NCBI GenBank assembly: GCA_003512525.1
Contig: DOQG01000040.1
Coordinates: forward strand, 1 to 38,040
DNA length: 38,040 bases
Direction of reading: 5' to 3'
Source of the DNA: Oscillospiraceae bacterium
GTDB taxonomy: Bacteria; Bacillota; Clostridia; Oscillospirales; Ruminococcaceae
How positions within the stretch are numbered: the first letter of the stretch is position 1; each line of letters opens with the position of its first letter. The notes under the pieces were generated by a model that saw only the letters and a list, made by a program, of their open reading frames with translations, searched no databases and was not told the origin of the DNA. This document shows positions 22,258-30,882 of the stretch, in pieces. The position numbers and the translations under genes are program-made.

Positions 22258-24915
22258 ATGGCTAAGAAGCAAATCGTAAGCAACAAGACAGCTGAATCTG
22301 CTCCCGTAAGCCCGCTGATCGTTGACAATGTTGACGCTCTCAAGGCTCGTATGGCAGAAGTAAGAGCTGCACAGCAGGAATTCGCAACCTTTACACAGGA
22401 GCAGGTCGACAAGATCTTCCAGGCAGCAGCAATCGCCGCTAACCAGATGAGAATCCCGCTTGCTAAGATGGCAGTAGAAGAAACAGGCATGGGCGTTGTT
22501 GAAGATAAGGTTATCAAGAACAACTACGCAGCCGAGTACATCTACAACGCTTACAAGAACACAAAGACCTGCGACATTATCGAAGAAGACAAGGCTTTCG
22601 GTACAATGAAGGTTGCAGAGCCTATCGGTGTTGTTGCCGCAGTTATTCCTACAACAAACCCCACATCGACAGCTATATTCAAGACACTTATCTGTCTTAA
22701 GACAAGAAACGGTATCATAATCAGCCCCCACCCCAGAGCTAAGAAGAGCACAATCGCTGCCGCTAAGGTAGTTCTGGACGCTGCAGTTGCTGCAGGCGCA
22801 CCTAAGGGCATCATTGCATGGATCGATGTTCCTTCGCTCGACCTCACAAACGAAGTTATGAGAAGCGCTGATATAATCCTCGCTACAGGCGGTCCCGGAA
22901 TGGTCAAGGCTGCTTACTCATCAGGTAAGCCCGCTCTCGGCGTTGGTGCAGGTAACACACCCGCAATCATTGATACTACAGCAGACATCAAGCTCGCTGT
23001 TGCTTCAATCGTTCACTCCAAGACATTTGATAACGGTATGATCTGTGCTTCTGAGCAGTCAGTAATCGTACTCGACAAGATATATGACAAGGTTAAGAAG
23101 GAATTTGCATCACTCGGTTGCTACTTCTTAAATCCCGAAGAAACAGAAAAGGTTAGAAAGACAATCCTTATCAACGGCGCACTCAACGCAAAGATAGTTG
23201 GTCAGAAGGCCGCTACAATCGCTGAGCTTGCAGGCGTTAAGGTTGACCCCAAGACTAAGGTCCTTATCGGTGAAGTTGAAAGCGTAGACATCGAAGAAGA
23301 GTTTGCACACGAAAAGCTCTCTCCCGTACTCGCTATGTACAAGGCTAAGGACTTTGAAGACGCAGTTGCAAAGGCTGAAAGGCTCGTTGCCGACGGCGGT
23401 TACGGTCATACATCATCTCTGTACTGCAACGCTGTTACAGAGCGTGAGAAGATCAACGAATTCGCCAACAGAATGAAGACCTGCCGTATCCTCGTTAACA
23501 CACCTTCTTCACACGGCGGTATCGGTGACCTTTACAACTTCAAGCTTCTCCCCTCATTAACACTGGGCTGCGGCTCATGGGGCGGTAACTCCGTATCCGA
23601 AAACGTTGGTGTTAAGCACCTCATCAACATCAAGACAGTCGCTGAGAGGAGAGAGAATATGCTGTGGCTGAGACTTCCTGAGAAGGTTTACTTCAAGAAG
23701 GGTTCTATGCCTGTTGCTCTTGATGAGCTGGGCACAATAATGAATAAGAAGAAGGCATTCATCGTAACAGACTCCTTCTTATATCATAACGGCAACACAA
23801 AGGCTATCACAGATAAGCTCGATCAGATGGGCATTTCTCATACAGTATTCTTCAACGTTGCTCCCGATCCTACGCTTGCTTGCGCTAAGGAAGGTGCAGA
23901 ACTGATGAAGCAGTTCCAGCCTGATGTTATCATCGCACTCGGCGGCGGTTCTGCTATGGACGCAGGTAAGATCATGTGGGTACTTTACGAGCATCCCGAT
24001 GTTGACTTCCTCGATATGGCTATGAGATACATGGATATCCGTAAGAGAGTTTACACATTCCCCAAGATGGGCGAAAAGGCTTACTTCGTAGCTATCCCCA
24101 CATCTTCAGGTACAGGTTCTGAGTGTACTCCTTTCGCAGTTATCACTGACGAAAAGACAGGCGTTAAGTATCCTCTTGCTGACTATCAGTTACTGCCCAA
24201 CATGGCAATCATTGATACAGACAACATGATGACACAGCCTAAGGGTCTGACAAGTGCTTCAGGTGTTGACGCACTCACACACTGCCTCGAGGCTTACGCA
24301 TCGATCATGGCTACAGACTACACAGACGGTCTTGCTCTCAAGGCTGCAAGGAACATCTTCGAGTATCTGCCCAGAGCTTACGCTGAAGGTCAGACAGATG
24401 TTGAAGCGAGAGAGAAGATGGCTAATGCTTCTGCTATGGCAGGTATCGCATTCGCTAACGCATTCCTCGGTGTCTGCCACTCAATGGCTCACAAGCTCGG
24501 TGCTTTCCACCACCTGCCTCACGGTATTGCAAACGCTCTGCTTATCACACACGTTATGCGTTTCAACGCAGTTCCCAACCCCACAAAGATGGGTACATTC
24601 TCACAGTATGATCACCCCCATACTCTTGAGAGATACGTTGAAGTTGCTGAATTCTGCGGCGTAACAGGCAAGAACAACGAAGAGAAGTTCGAGAAGTTCA
24701 TCGCTAAGATCGAACAGCTCAAGGAAACTGTAGGCATCAAGAAGACGATCAAGGACTACGGTATTGATGAGAAGGACTTCTTAGACAGACTTGACGCTAT
24801 GACAGAGCAGGCATTCGACGACCAGTGTACAGGTGCTAACCCCAGATACCCGCTGATGAGCGAGATCAAGCAGATGTACCTCAATGCTTACTACGGCGTT
24901 GACGAAACAGTTTAA
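22258..24915 (+). CDS. adhE: bifunctional acetaldehyde-CoA / alcohol dehydrogenase
   Basis: This 885-residue cytoplasmic enzyme forms ethanol from acetyl-CoA and reoxidises two NADH. The N-terminal aldehyde dehydrogenase half (1-450) has the catalytic Cys at C263 (NGMICASEQS). The C-terminal half (about 465-885) is an iron-dependent alcohol dehydrogenase with GGGSAMDAGK, the HCLEAY metal region and the HSMAHKLGAFHHLPHG His cluster. Family members assemble as spirosomes. The ATG follows a strong CAGGAGG. Codons are strongly biased towards a small C-ending or T-ending set, unlike most neighbours, which indicates high expression. A consensus promoter, a Rex-like operator and a strong terminator make it a single-gene unit. 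Confidence 0.98.
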   Translation: MAKKQIVSNKTAESAPVSPLIVDNVDALKARMAEVRAAQQEFATFTQEQVDKIFQAAAIAANQMRIPLAKMAVEETGMGVVEDKVIKNNYAAEYIYNAYKNTKTCDIIEEDKAFGTMKVAEPIGVVAAVIPTTNPTSTAIFKTLICLKTRNGIIISPHPRAKKSTIAAAKVVLDAAVAAGAPKGIIAWIDVPSLDLTNEVMRSADIILATGGPGMVKAAYSSGKPALGVGAGNTPAIIDTTADIKLAVASIVHSKTFDNGMICASEQSVIVLDKIYDKVKKEFASLGCYFLNPEETEKVRKTILINGALNAKIVGQKAATIAELAGVKVDPKTKVLIGEVESVDIEEEFAHEKLSPVLAMYKAKDFEDAVAKAERLVADGGYGHTSSLYCNAVTEREKINEFANRMKTCRILVNTPSSHGGIGDLYNFKLLPSLTLGCGSWGGNSVSENVGVKHLINIKTVAERRENMLWLRLPEKVYFKKGSMPVALDELGTIMNKKKAFIVTDSFLYHNGNTKAITDKLDQMGISHTVFFNVAPDPTLACAKEGAELMKQFQPDVIIALGGGSAMDAGKIMWVLYEHPDVDFLDMAMRYMDIRKRVYTFPKMGEKAYFVAIPTSSGTGSECTPFAVITDEKTGVKYPLADYQLLPNMAIIDTDNMMTQPKGLTSASGVDALTHCLEAYASIMATDYTDGLALKAARNIFEYLPRAYAEGQTDVEAREKMANASAMAGIAFANAFLGVCHSMAHKLGAFHHLPHGIANALLITHVMRFNAVPNPTKMGTFSQYDHPHTLERYVEVAEFCGVTGKNNEEKFEKFIAKIEQLKETVGIKKTIKDYGIDEKDFLDRLDAMTEQAFDDQCTGANPRYPLMSEIKQMYLNAYYGVDETV

Positions 24916-24949
24916 TCGCAAGCTCCATAATGTTTTAAACTAATATAGA

Positions 24950-24990
24950 GAACCCCCGCGGGCGATGTGCCTGCGGGGGTTCTTGCTTTA
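24950..24990 (+). terminator. terminator of adhE
   Basis: A 10-pair stem, 24950-24959 with 24973-24982 (GAACCCCCGC/GCGGGGGTTC), is extended by inner pairs and followed by TTGCTTT. Confidence 0.88.
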
Positions 24991-25002
24991 TAAGTGCGGT
25001 TT

Positions 25003-25042
25003 CACTGAAAACTTGGTCGGATTTTGTGGTAAGTTTTCAGTG
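25003..25042. repeat. perfect 12-bp inverted repeat
   Basis: CACTGAAAACTT at 25003-25014 is the exact reverse complement of 25031-25042, with 16 bases between. There is no T run on either side and it lies just after the adhE terminator, so it is not an obvious terminator. It could be an operator pair or the remnant of a mobile element end. Confidence 0.6.
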
Positions 25043-25185
25043 GGATTATTATAAAATGCAACAAAAGATGCGTTGCGTGTAACTCGGTTACACAATCCTT
25101 GTGCAAAATGCACCACAAAAAGAAATCGCTTATATCTAAAATTCACTAATTTTAAAGATTAGCACAAAATTTAGCAAATTGGCTA
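25043..25185. other. intergenic with clustered small hairpins
   Basis: There is no gene here. Three short stems sit side by side: 25077-25083 with 25087-25093 (GTGTAAC/GTTACAC), CACAA/TTGTG at 25091-25103, and GTGCA/TGCAC at 25101-25113. The first two share bases, so they could be alternative folds. They lie upstream of the pilin promoter, so they are DNA sites or part of an undetected transcript. Confidence 0.4.
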
Positions 25186-25214
25186 TTGCTTTTTTGAATG
25201 GAGTATGATATTCT
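25186..25214 (+). promoter_or_regulatory. candidate promoter of pilin gene 1
   Basis: TTGCTT at 25186-25191 and TATTCT at 25209-25214 have a 17-base spacer. The implied leader is about 145 bases and includes an 8-pair hairpin, 25308-25315 with 25322-25329. Confidence 0.5.
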
Positions 25215-25368
25215 TAATGTACAGAAAACACCAAGGGTAACAGAAAAGGTGCTGAGAAGAAATTCTTCGGCATATATTTATTCTGAAGACCCACGGGGAA
25301 TTTTGGATTTAACGGCGCAGACCGTTAAACATAAAAAACTTTTACATTTTTCAAGGAGGTAATTTCCC

Positions 25369-26034
25369 ATGATAAAGAAATTACAGAAACTGAAAGCCAA
25401 GAAAGGCTTCACACTGGTCGAGCTGATCGTTGTTATCGCTATCATCGGCGTACTCGCAGCTATCCTGATCCCCACAATGCTGGGCTTCGTTACTTCTTCA
25501 AGAGTAACATCTGCTAACACAACAGCAGCTGAACTTCAGAAGCAGATCAACAACTTCTTAACAGATGCTGATACAGCAGGCTACGGCATGAAGAAGTCAA
25601 ACACCGCTATAGCAAGCTTCACATTCAAAATCGCTGATGATGGTACATGGGGAACAACATTATCAGAGGGCTCATATTCTCCTGCCGCTTCTGATGCATT
25701 CAAGGGCACAAAGACATGGGGTACTGAAATAACAGGCGTTAAGGCTAACGAAGGTAATAAGTCTGACATCGAAGATGCAACAGAGCTTATGACAAGAACT
25801 CTTGCTGATGTATTCCCTGATGTTAAGAGCTCTTATGTATTCGCATACTGCGTAGGCGGTTCATGCAAGTATGTTGCATACTCTGCTGATGGTACTGATG
25901 CACCTTCTTCAATGCCTACAGAAGACGATTTCAAGAACGGCGTTTATACTTGGGACGGTAACACAGCAGGTATCACATCTGATGGTATCATCCTTGGTAC
26001 AGCTCCTGAGCTTAAGCTTGGTAAGGCATCATAA
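25369..26034 (+). CDS. type IV pilin-like protein 1 (major, by codon bias)
   Basis: This 221-residue class III-signal protein has a short basic leader (KLKAKKG), cleavage expected after G13, methylated F14, and the invariant Glu at +5 (E18) in FTLVELIVVIAIIGVLAAILIP. The hydrophobic helix runs to about residue 36. The C-terminal domain is soluble, rich in Ser/Thr/Ala/Gly, with two Cys (CVGGSC) that could form a small disulfide loop. Such proteins form pili or pseudopili after cleavage by PilD. No assembly ATPase or prepilin peptidase lies in this window. AAGGAGG precedes the ATG at ideal spacing, and codon choice resembles adhE, so it is probably abundant. It has its own terminator. Confidence 0.92.
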   Translation: MIKKLQKLKAKKGFTLVELIVVIAIIGVLAAILIPTMLGFVTSSRVTSANTTAAELQKQINNFLTDADTAGYGMKKSNTAIASFTFKIADDGTWGTTLSEGSYSPAASDAFKGTKTWGTEITGVKANEGNKSDIEDATELMTRTLADVFPDVKSSYVFAYCVGGSCKYVAYSADGTDAPSSMPTEDDFKNGVYTWDGNTAGITSDGIILGTAPELKLGKAS

Positions 26035-26068
26035 GTATTTTACTTAAGAATTGCTAAATGAATTTGAT

Positions 26069-26100
26069 ATCCCCCGACGGGTGACTGTCGGGGGATATTT
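26069..26100 (+). terminator. terminator after pilin gene 1
   Basis: A perfect 10-pair stem, 26069-26078 with 26087-26096 (ATCCCCCGAC/GTCGGGGGAT), is followed by ATTTATT. Some readthrough into the next gene, which has no clear promoter, is likely. Confidence 0.8.
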
Positions 26101-26113
26101 ATTACGGTGAGAA

Positions 26114-27091
26114 ATGAAGAAAAAAGATAAAATAACACTGATAATCGGTGTGGCGGTAATAATTATATGTGCAATTGCAGTGATTTTTATGCTGGATAGG
26201 TTTGCTGTTATCAGGATATTCCCGCGACCTGTGCCAAAGCAGGAAAAGACGATACAGCTTGACAATTTAGGCTCGGCAGATATGCCGGTCGGTAACTCGC
26301 TTGTTGTAACTATATTCTGTGGTGATGATAAATCAAGCTGGGATTTCGGTAACGAAAACGACAGAGCGTTGCGTGAGCGTGATTTTGCCGCGTTGAAAAT
26401 TGCCGCCGAGTGGCTCGGCAAACAGGCAGATAATTATAATAAGACATTTTCTCTTGTATATCCGACTGATGAAAAAAGTGATCTGTACTATGAAGCCGAT
26501 TTTAAGGGCATAATATGTAATATAACAGAAAATCCCGATAACACAGAATGTTGGGAGTATATAGACGGCAAAATCGACAGTGCGGCACTGAAAAATAAGT
26601 ATAATTGTGACAACATTTTATATCTCTTGTTTATAAACGAGTATGATGATGATACCGAAAATGATGATAACTTAAACATCGACCCGACAGCCGAATGTAT
26701 ATACGACAAAGAGAAAAAATACAATTATGAGTTTTGCCGTTTACCGTCAATTCTGAACGGAGAACATCTTTCGCCTGCGGTTATCGCTCATGAAATAATA
26801 CATCTTTACGGTGCGCCTGACCTGTATGCGTTTGATGCAAATGATATAAATTACGGGGTAACTGTAGATTTTATTGAGCATTGCAGGAAAAACGTTCCGC
26901 AGGACATTATGCTCTCAACCTATGACCGTGAAACGGGCAAGCGCTTACCCGACCGTATAACGCAGGAGATAACCGACATAACCGCCTATTATATAGGCTG
27001 GCTTGATACGCCGCCCGAATGCATAGACGAGTACCTGCTTGTGCACTCACAGCATGAGTATAAAAACGGACAAGGGGTAAATTCACAATAA
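26114..27091 (+). CDS. membrane-anchored metallopeptidase-like protein between pilin genes
   Basis: This 325-residue protein has a basic N-terminus and one membrane segment (about 8-28), with the rest predicted outside the cell. The zinc motif is HEIIHLYGAPDLY starting at H226: H226, E227, H230 and an Asp at 236. HExxHxxGxxD is the spacing of metzincin-like enzymes that use Asp as third ligand, and GAPDLY recalls M6-type peptidases. Family membership is not certain. It starts 14 bases after the pilin 1 terminator. GGTGAG lies before the ATG. Its position between two pilins suggests it acts on pilin, on the pilus or on an exported partner; this is inference. Confidence 0.75.
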   Translation: MKKKDKITLIIGVAVIIICAIAVIFMLDRFAVIRIFPRPVPKQEKTIQLDNLGSADMPVGNSLVVTIFCGDDKSSWDFGNENDRALRERDFAALKIAAEWLGKQADNYNKTFSLVYPTDEKSDLYYEADFKGIICNITENPDNTECWEYIDGKIDSAALKNKYNCDNILYLLFINEYDDDTENDDNLNIDPTAECIYDKEKKYNYEFCRLPSILNGEHLSPAVIAHEIIHLYGAPDLYAFDANDINYGVTVDFIEHCRKNVPQDIMLSTYDRETGKRLPDRITQEITDITAYYIGWLDTPPECIDEYLLVHSQHEYKNGQGVNSQ

Positions 27092-27177
27092 TATAAACAG
27101 AGAATATTATTATATATCTGTTGATTTTCTGTGTGAAATGTGTTATTATTAACTTAATAAGCTAACACGGAGGAAAT

Positions 27178-27849
27178 ATGATGAATACTATTCGGCGCTT
27201 ACATAGAAAAAAAGGCTTTACTATAATTGAGCTTGTTGTTGTAATAGCTATAATCGGCGTTCTTGCCGCGATACTTGTGCCTGTACTGTTAGGTGTTACA
27301 ATAAGAGCTAATGTCGGCTCAGCCAACAGCACTGCCGCAGAAATGAAAAAGCAGATAGGCTACTTTCTGACAATGGCAGACGCAAACCGCAAGAACTATA
27401 TGCTTATGGGGGAAGATTGCCGTGAGGTTTTCACTATAACGGTAGTTGACAGCGAATGGCATATTGACGCTGTGCAAAATCCGTCTGCGTTTTCGCCTGA
27501 TACGGTAACGTGGGGCAACAGTGCTGTCGTTGACAAGGACACCAAGACGATGACATCGCAATACGGAGAAGAGCTGTTGGGTTCATATCTGCTTAACTGC
27601 TTTCCCGAGCTTAAAAACGGCGTGATAAGAGCCAACTGCATAAAAGGCGTGTGCGTATCGGCGTGGTACACGCCCGATACGACGAATATCTCCGATATAA
27701 ACGATGTTCCCGCCTTTGGCACAAGCAAGGCGTGGGTCAATGGCAACGGCGATGAGATCACCGCCTATGCGTGGGACGGAGCAACAGCGGGAGTGAGTGC
27801 AGACGGTTATACTATCGGCACTGCGCCTGTGCTGGAGCTTGGCGCATAA
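27178..27849 (+). CDS. type IV pilin-like protein 2 (paralogue)
   Basis: This 223-residue prepilin has the leader RLHRKKG, cleavage expected after G13 before FTIIELVVVIAIIGVLAAIL, and E18 at +5. It aligns with pilin 1 along its length, including the NSTAAEMKKQI region, a C-terminal Cys pair (CIKGVC) and a shared ending (DG..IGTAP.L.LG). Codon use is ordinary, unlike pilin 1, which suggests a minor pilin. CGGAGG precedes two ATG codons, 27178 and 27181; either could start. Confidence 0.9.
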   Translation: MMNTIRRLHRKKGFTIIELVVVIAIIGVLAAILVPVLLGVTIRANVGSANSTAAEMKKQIGYFLTMADANRKNYMLMGEDCREVFTITVVDSEWHIDAVQNPSAFSPDTVTWGNSAVVDKDTKTMTSQYGEELLGSYLLNCFPELKNGVIRANCIKGVCVSAWYTPDTTNISDINDVPAFGTSKAWVNGNGDEITAYAWDGATAGVSADGYTIGTAPVLELGA

Positions 27850-27863
27850 AACAGAACAGAATT

Positions 27864-27890
27864 ACCCGACTGTGAAAGCAGTCGGGTATT
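27864..27890 (+). terminator. terminator after pilin gene 2
   Basis: A 9-pair stem, 27864-27872 with 27879-27887 (ACCCGACTG/CAGTCGGGT), is followed by ATTACTTA. The T run is weak. Confidence 0.65.
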
Positions 27891-27915
27891 ACTTACATAT
27901 GACAGAGGTGATAAA

Positions 27916-29178
27916 GTGGCATACAGCGAGCTTATAAAGAACTTTGAGAAAATACGCGCGTATATGAGGGAGTTCTATGTATACGGCTTCAAGAGCAGAA
28001 ACGAATACGACAGGAAAAGCGCCCGCTCATATGACGATGAGCGCCGCAGGGTAGAAAGCTGGCTCGGGGACTATATGCGCTTTACCAAGACCGCCGAGGG
28101 CAAGAATGTATTTCTGTCGGTAGACAGCCGTAACGAGGACAGCAATCCTTTCTATAAAGCGTGGAAAGCGAAGAGCTTTACAGACGGGGATATAACGCTT
28201 CACTTTGCGATATTTGATATACTTTACACTCCCGATATTAAGCTGACGCTGTCGGAGCTTATAGATGAGATCGATACTTTGCTGTCGGGGGAATTTACAT
28301 TTGACGAATCGACCCTCAGAAAAAAGCTTAAGGAATACACCGAGGAGGGCATTATCATAACCGAAAAGCAGGGCAGAAAGGTACTTTACAGCCGTTCTCC
28401 CGATGTTGACGTGTCACAGCTATGTGATGTTGTCGACTTTTTCGGAGAAACCGCACCGTGCGGTGTTATCGGCTCGTTTATCTCGGATAAATTACCGCCG
28501 CACGAAAAGCTTTTCACATTCAAGCACCACTATATCACGCAGGCGCTTGACAGCGATATAGCGGCTATGCTCTTTGACGCAATGCAGAAGAAATGCTGTG
28601 TCACCGTGGAAAATCTCGGTAGACACAGCTACAAGCCGATGTCAGTAGGGCTTGTACCGCTTCGGATCTATATCAGCGCACAAAACGGCAGACAGCACCT
28701 TATAGCCTATAACATAAAGGCGAACAGGCTGTTTTCGTATCGGCTTGATTACATATCCGATGTGAAAATCGGCGAGCCGTGCGAAAGGTTTGATAAGCTT
28801 AGGGAGAAGCTGAATGCGGCTGAAAGCTGTATGTGGGGCGTAAGCGGCAGGCTTGACAAGAAAGACGCTCAGCACGTTGAGTTTGATATAAGAATAGCAG
28901 ACAACGAGCAGTATATTGTAAACCGCCTCGAGCGTGAAAAGCGGTGCGGTACAGTTGAAAAAATCGACGACAACCATTACAGATACTCCGCCGATGTATT
29001 CGACACTACCGAAATGATACCGTGGATACGCACGTTTATCTGCCGTATAACAAGGCTCAATTTTTCGGACAGAACAGCTGAAAATAATTTTAAAGCCGAT
29101 ATAGAGAAAATGTATGAAATATACGGAATAGAGGATAACACGGCTGACAGCGGAGGTGAAAGCGATGATATTCAGTGA
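27916..29178 (+). CDS. WYL-domain regulator-like protein 1
   Basis: This 420-residue cytoplasmic protein has a winged-helix-like region at about 105-160 (LSELIDEIDTLLS...STLRKKLKEYTEEGII). A WYL-type domain follows at about 215-305, with GLVPLRIYISAQNGRQHLIAYN and FSYRLDYISDV matching the WYL core (R.Y..YR pattern). Its C-terminal extension runs to residue 400. WYL domains bind ligands or nucleic acid and regulate transcription in many bacteria. The GTG start at 27916 has AGAGGTG upstream. The 3' end overlaps the next gene by 14 bases, so the two proteins are probably made together. Confidence 0.82.
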   Translation: MAYSELIKNFEKIRAYMREFYVYGFKSRNEYDRKSARSYDDERRRVESWLGDYMRFTKTAEGKNVFLSVDSRNEDSNPFYKAWKAKSFTDGDITLHFAIFDILYTPDIKLTLSELIDEIDTLLSGEFTFDESTLRKKLKEYTEEGIIITEKQGRKVLYSRSPDVDVSQLCDVVDFFGETAPCGVIGSFISDKLPPHEKLFTFKHHYITQALDSDIAAMLFDAMQKKCCVTVENLGRHSYKPMSVGLVPLRIYISAQNGRQHLIAYNIKANRLFSYRLDYISDVKIGEPCERFDKLREKLNAAESCMWGVSGRLDKKDAQHVEFDIRIADNEQYIVNRLEREKRCGTVEKIDDNHYRYSADVFDTTEMIPWIRTFICRITRLNFSDRTAENNFKADIEKMYEIYGIEDNTADSGGESDDIQ

Positions 29179-30073
29179 GCTTTACTCGGCGTATTATAAC
29201 ACGGTAGCGAAGATAATCACCGCCGCATTTGACGAAAGCGCGACCGAAAAAGACCTTGACCGTATCGTCAGCGAAAACGCATTTTCCGAAAGCGTGCTTA
29301 CAATAATGCCATCGCTTAAAAGCGGAAAATGGAAGCTGCTTGACCGCAGTTTAAAACCGCTTTTAAAGCATGAGCCGACAATGCCGCTGACATTGCTTCA
29401 GAAACGCTGGCTGAAAGCCGTATCGCTTGATAAGAGGGTGAGGCTGTTCGATGTACAGTTCCCCGACTTATCCGATGTCGAGCCGCTTTTCACCGAGGAC
29501 GATTATAAAGTATACGATAAATACTCGGACGGTGATGATTTTGGTGATGAGGGCTATATCGGTCGGTTCAGACTGATATATTATGCCATAAAGAACGATC
29601 TGCCGATAATCGCAAGGTTTGACAACAGGTACGGCAAGGAGGTAACGCTGAGATTTTTCCCCAAAGGGTTTGAATATTCCGAAAAGGATGATAAGATAAG
29701 AGTAATAATGGACGGCTGTAAGTTCAGACAGATAAATCTTGGAAGAATTATAAACTGTCAGCTTTATACCGGGACGGGGCTGTGGAACGAAAAACCGCAG
29801 GCAGAGCAGATAAGAGAGCTTACCTTGCAGATAAATGACGAGCGGAATGCGCTCGAGCGCGTAATGCTCCACTTTGCACACTTTGAAAAGCAGGCGGAGC
29901 GTGTTGACGATAACAGATACTTGCTTCATCTGAAATATTACGCGACCGATGAAACAGAGATCGTTATCCGTGTGCTGTCGTTCGGTCCGTGCGTAAAGGT
30001 TATCAGCCCCGATGAATTTACAGAGCTTATCAAAGAGAGATTGAGAGAGCAGAGGGTATGCGGGTCGGGCTGA
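29165..30073 (+). CDS. WYL-domain-like partner protein 2
   Basis: This 302-residue protein overlaps WYL protein 1. A helical N-terminal half (1-100) is followed by a WYL-like beta domain at about 145-215 (PIIARFDNRYGKEVTLRFFPKGFEYSEKDDKIRVI) and a C-terminal alpha/beta extension. No clear helix-turn-helix is visible, so it may need protein 1 for DNA binding. I chose the ATG at 29165 because CGGAGGTG lies 6 bases upstream. The in-frame GTG at 29156 falls inside that ribosome site. Confidence 0.78.
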   Translation: MIFSELYSAYYNTVAKIITAAFDESATEKDLDRIVSENAFSESVLTIMPSLKSGKWKLLDRSLKPLLKHEPTMPLTLLQKRWLKAVSLDKRVRLFDVQFPDLSDVEPLFTEDDYKVYDKYSDGDDFGDEGYIGRFRLIYYAIKNDLPIIARFDNRYGKEVTLRFFPKGFEYSEKDDKIRVIMDGCKFRQINLGRIINCQLYTGTGLWNEKPQAEQIRELTLQINDERNALERVMLHFAHFEKQAERVDDNRYLLHLKYYATDETEIVIRVLSFGPCVKVISPDEFTELIKERLREQRVCGSG

Positions 30074-30213
30074 TGGCTTCAGCCGAAAAACCGACCGGTT
30101 GTTATATTGTTTGAGCTTTTGCTGTGACAGCCAGCTTTCGATAGCGCTTTTATGGGGCAACACTTCAATATACGGCATATTGCGCTGATATAAAAATCAA
30201 GTCATTGTTTTCT

Positions 30214-30882
30214 TTATATCTTTTCAAGTGCGTAGCCTTTACCTCTTTCATAGGTAATAGTTACATCTGCGTTATTATCGTCCAGCTTTTTGTTGAGTCG
30301 TGAAACCGCCGTGAACAGTGCATTTGCGTTGTCGTAATACGGCAGTCCCCATACGTTTTCGTACAGCTCGGCTTTTTGCACTGTGCTGCCTATATTGCGT
30401 ACAAGCATCAGCAGAAGCGAAAACTCCTTATGGGTCGCAAGCAGGTCGTTGTCTGCAAAATATGCCGCCATAGATATCGTATCAAGCTTCAGGCTGCCGA
30501 AAGTGATATATCGCTTGTCTTTCCGGACTGCGCGCAGTCTTGCTTCTACTCTTGCTATAAGCACCTGGATATCGTACGGCTTCGGCAGGTAGTCATCGCC
30601 GCCTGCTCTCAGAGCTGTTATAATATCCTCGTTTTCGCTGAGTGCGGACAGAAACAGTATAGGAATATCGTATTTTGCCTTTATCTCACGACAGAGCGAT
30701 ACTCCGTCACCGTCAGGGAGCATAATATCAAGTATCACAAGGTCGACATCATTCTCGGACAACAGCTTGCGGCACTGTGCCGCATCGGCGGCTTCAAGTA
30801 CACTGTAATCCTCCATGGAAAGACACGAGCTGTTTATCTTCATTATATGCGGATTATCCTCCACAAGCAAAATCGTGCTCAC
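30214..30882 (-). CDS. OmpR/PhoB-family response regulator
   Basis: This 222-residue cytoplasmic regulator has a receiver domain at 1-115, with acidic pair ED at 8-9, phosphoacceptor D52 (ILDIMLPDGDG) and K101 (LPKPYD). A winged-helix DNA-binding domain follows at about 125-222 (THKEFSLLLMLVRN...GKGYALEKI). It starts within the end of the kinase gene (4-base overlap), so the pair is translationally coupled. It is probably phosphorylated by that kinase. Target genes are not evident, although cell-wall genes lie nearby. Confidence 0.95.
   Translation of the reverse strand: MSTILLVEDNPHIMKINSSCLSMEDYSVLEAADAAQCRKLLSENDVDLVILDIMLPDGDGVSLCREIKAKYDIPILFLSALSENEDIITALRAGGDDYLPKPYDIQVLIARVEARLRAVRKDKRYITFGSLKLDTISMAAYFADNDLLATHKEFSLLLMLVRNIGSTVQKAELYENVWGLPYYDNANALFTAVSRLNKKLDDNNADVTITYERGKGYALEKI

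Noticed and set aside
22126..22731. Minus-strand open frame of 201 codons over the start of adhE
   Set aside because: It is antisense to adhE and its promoter; it is Cys-rich and low in complexity as a result of the biased codons of adhE.
25221..25360. Possible c-di-GMP riboswitch before the pilin gene
   Set aside because: Such switches often precede clostridial pilins, but I could not find the conserved c-di-GMP-I or c-di-GMP-II core bases here.
29468..30178. Minus-strand open frame of 236 codons
   Set aside because: It mirrors the second WYL gene, has no ribosome site, and shows no protein-like motif beyond the mirror.
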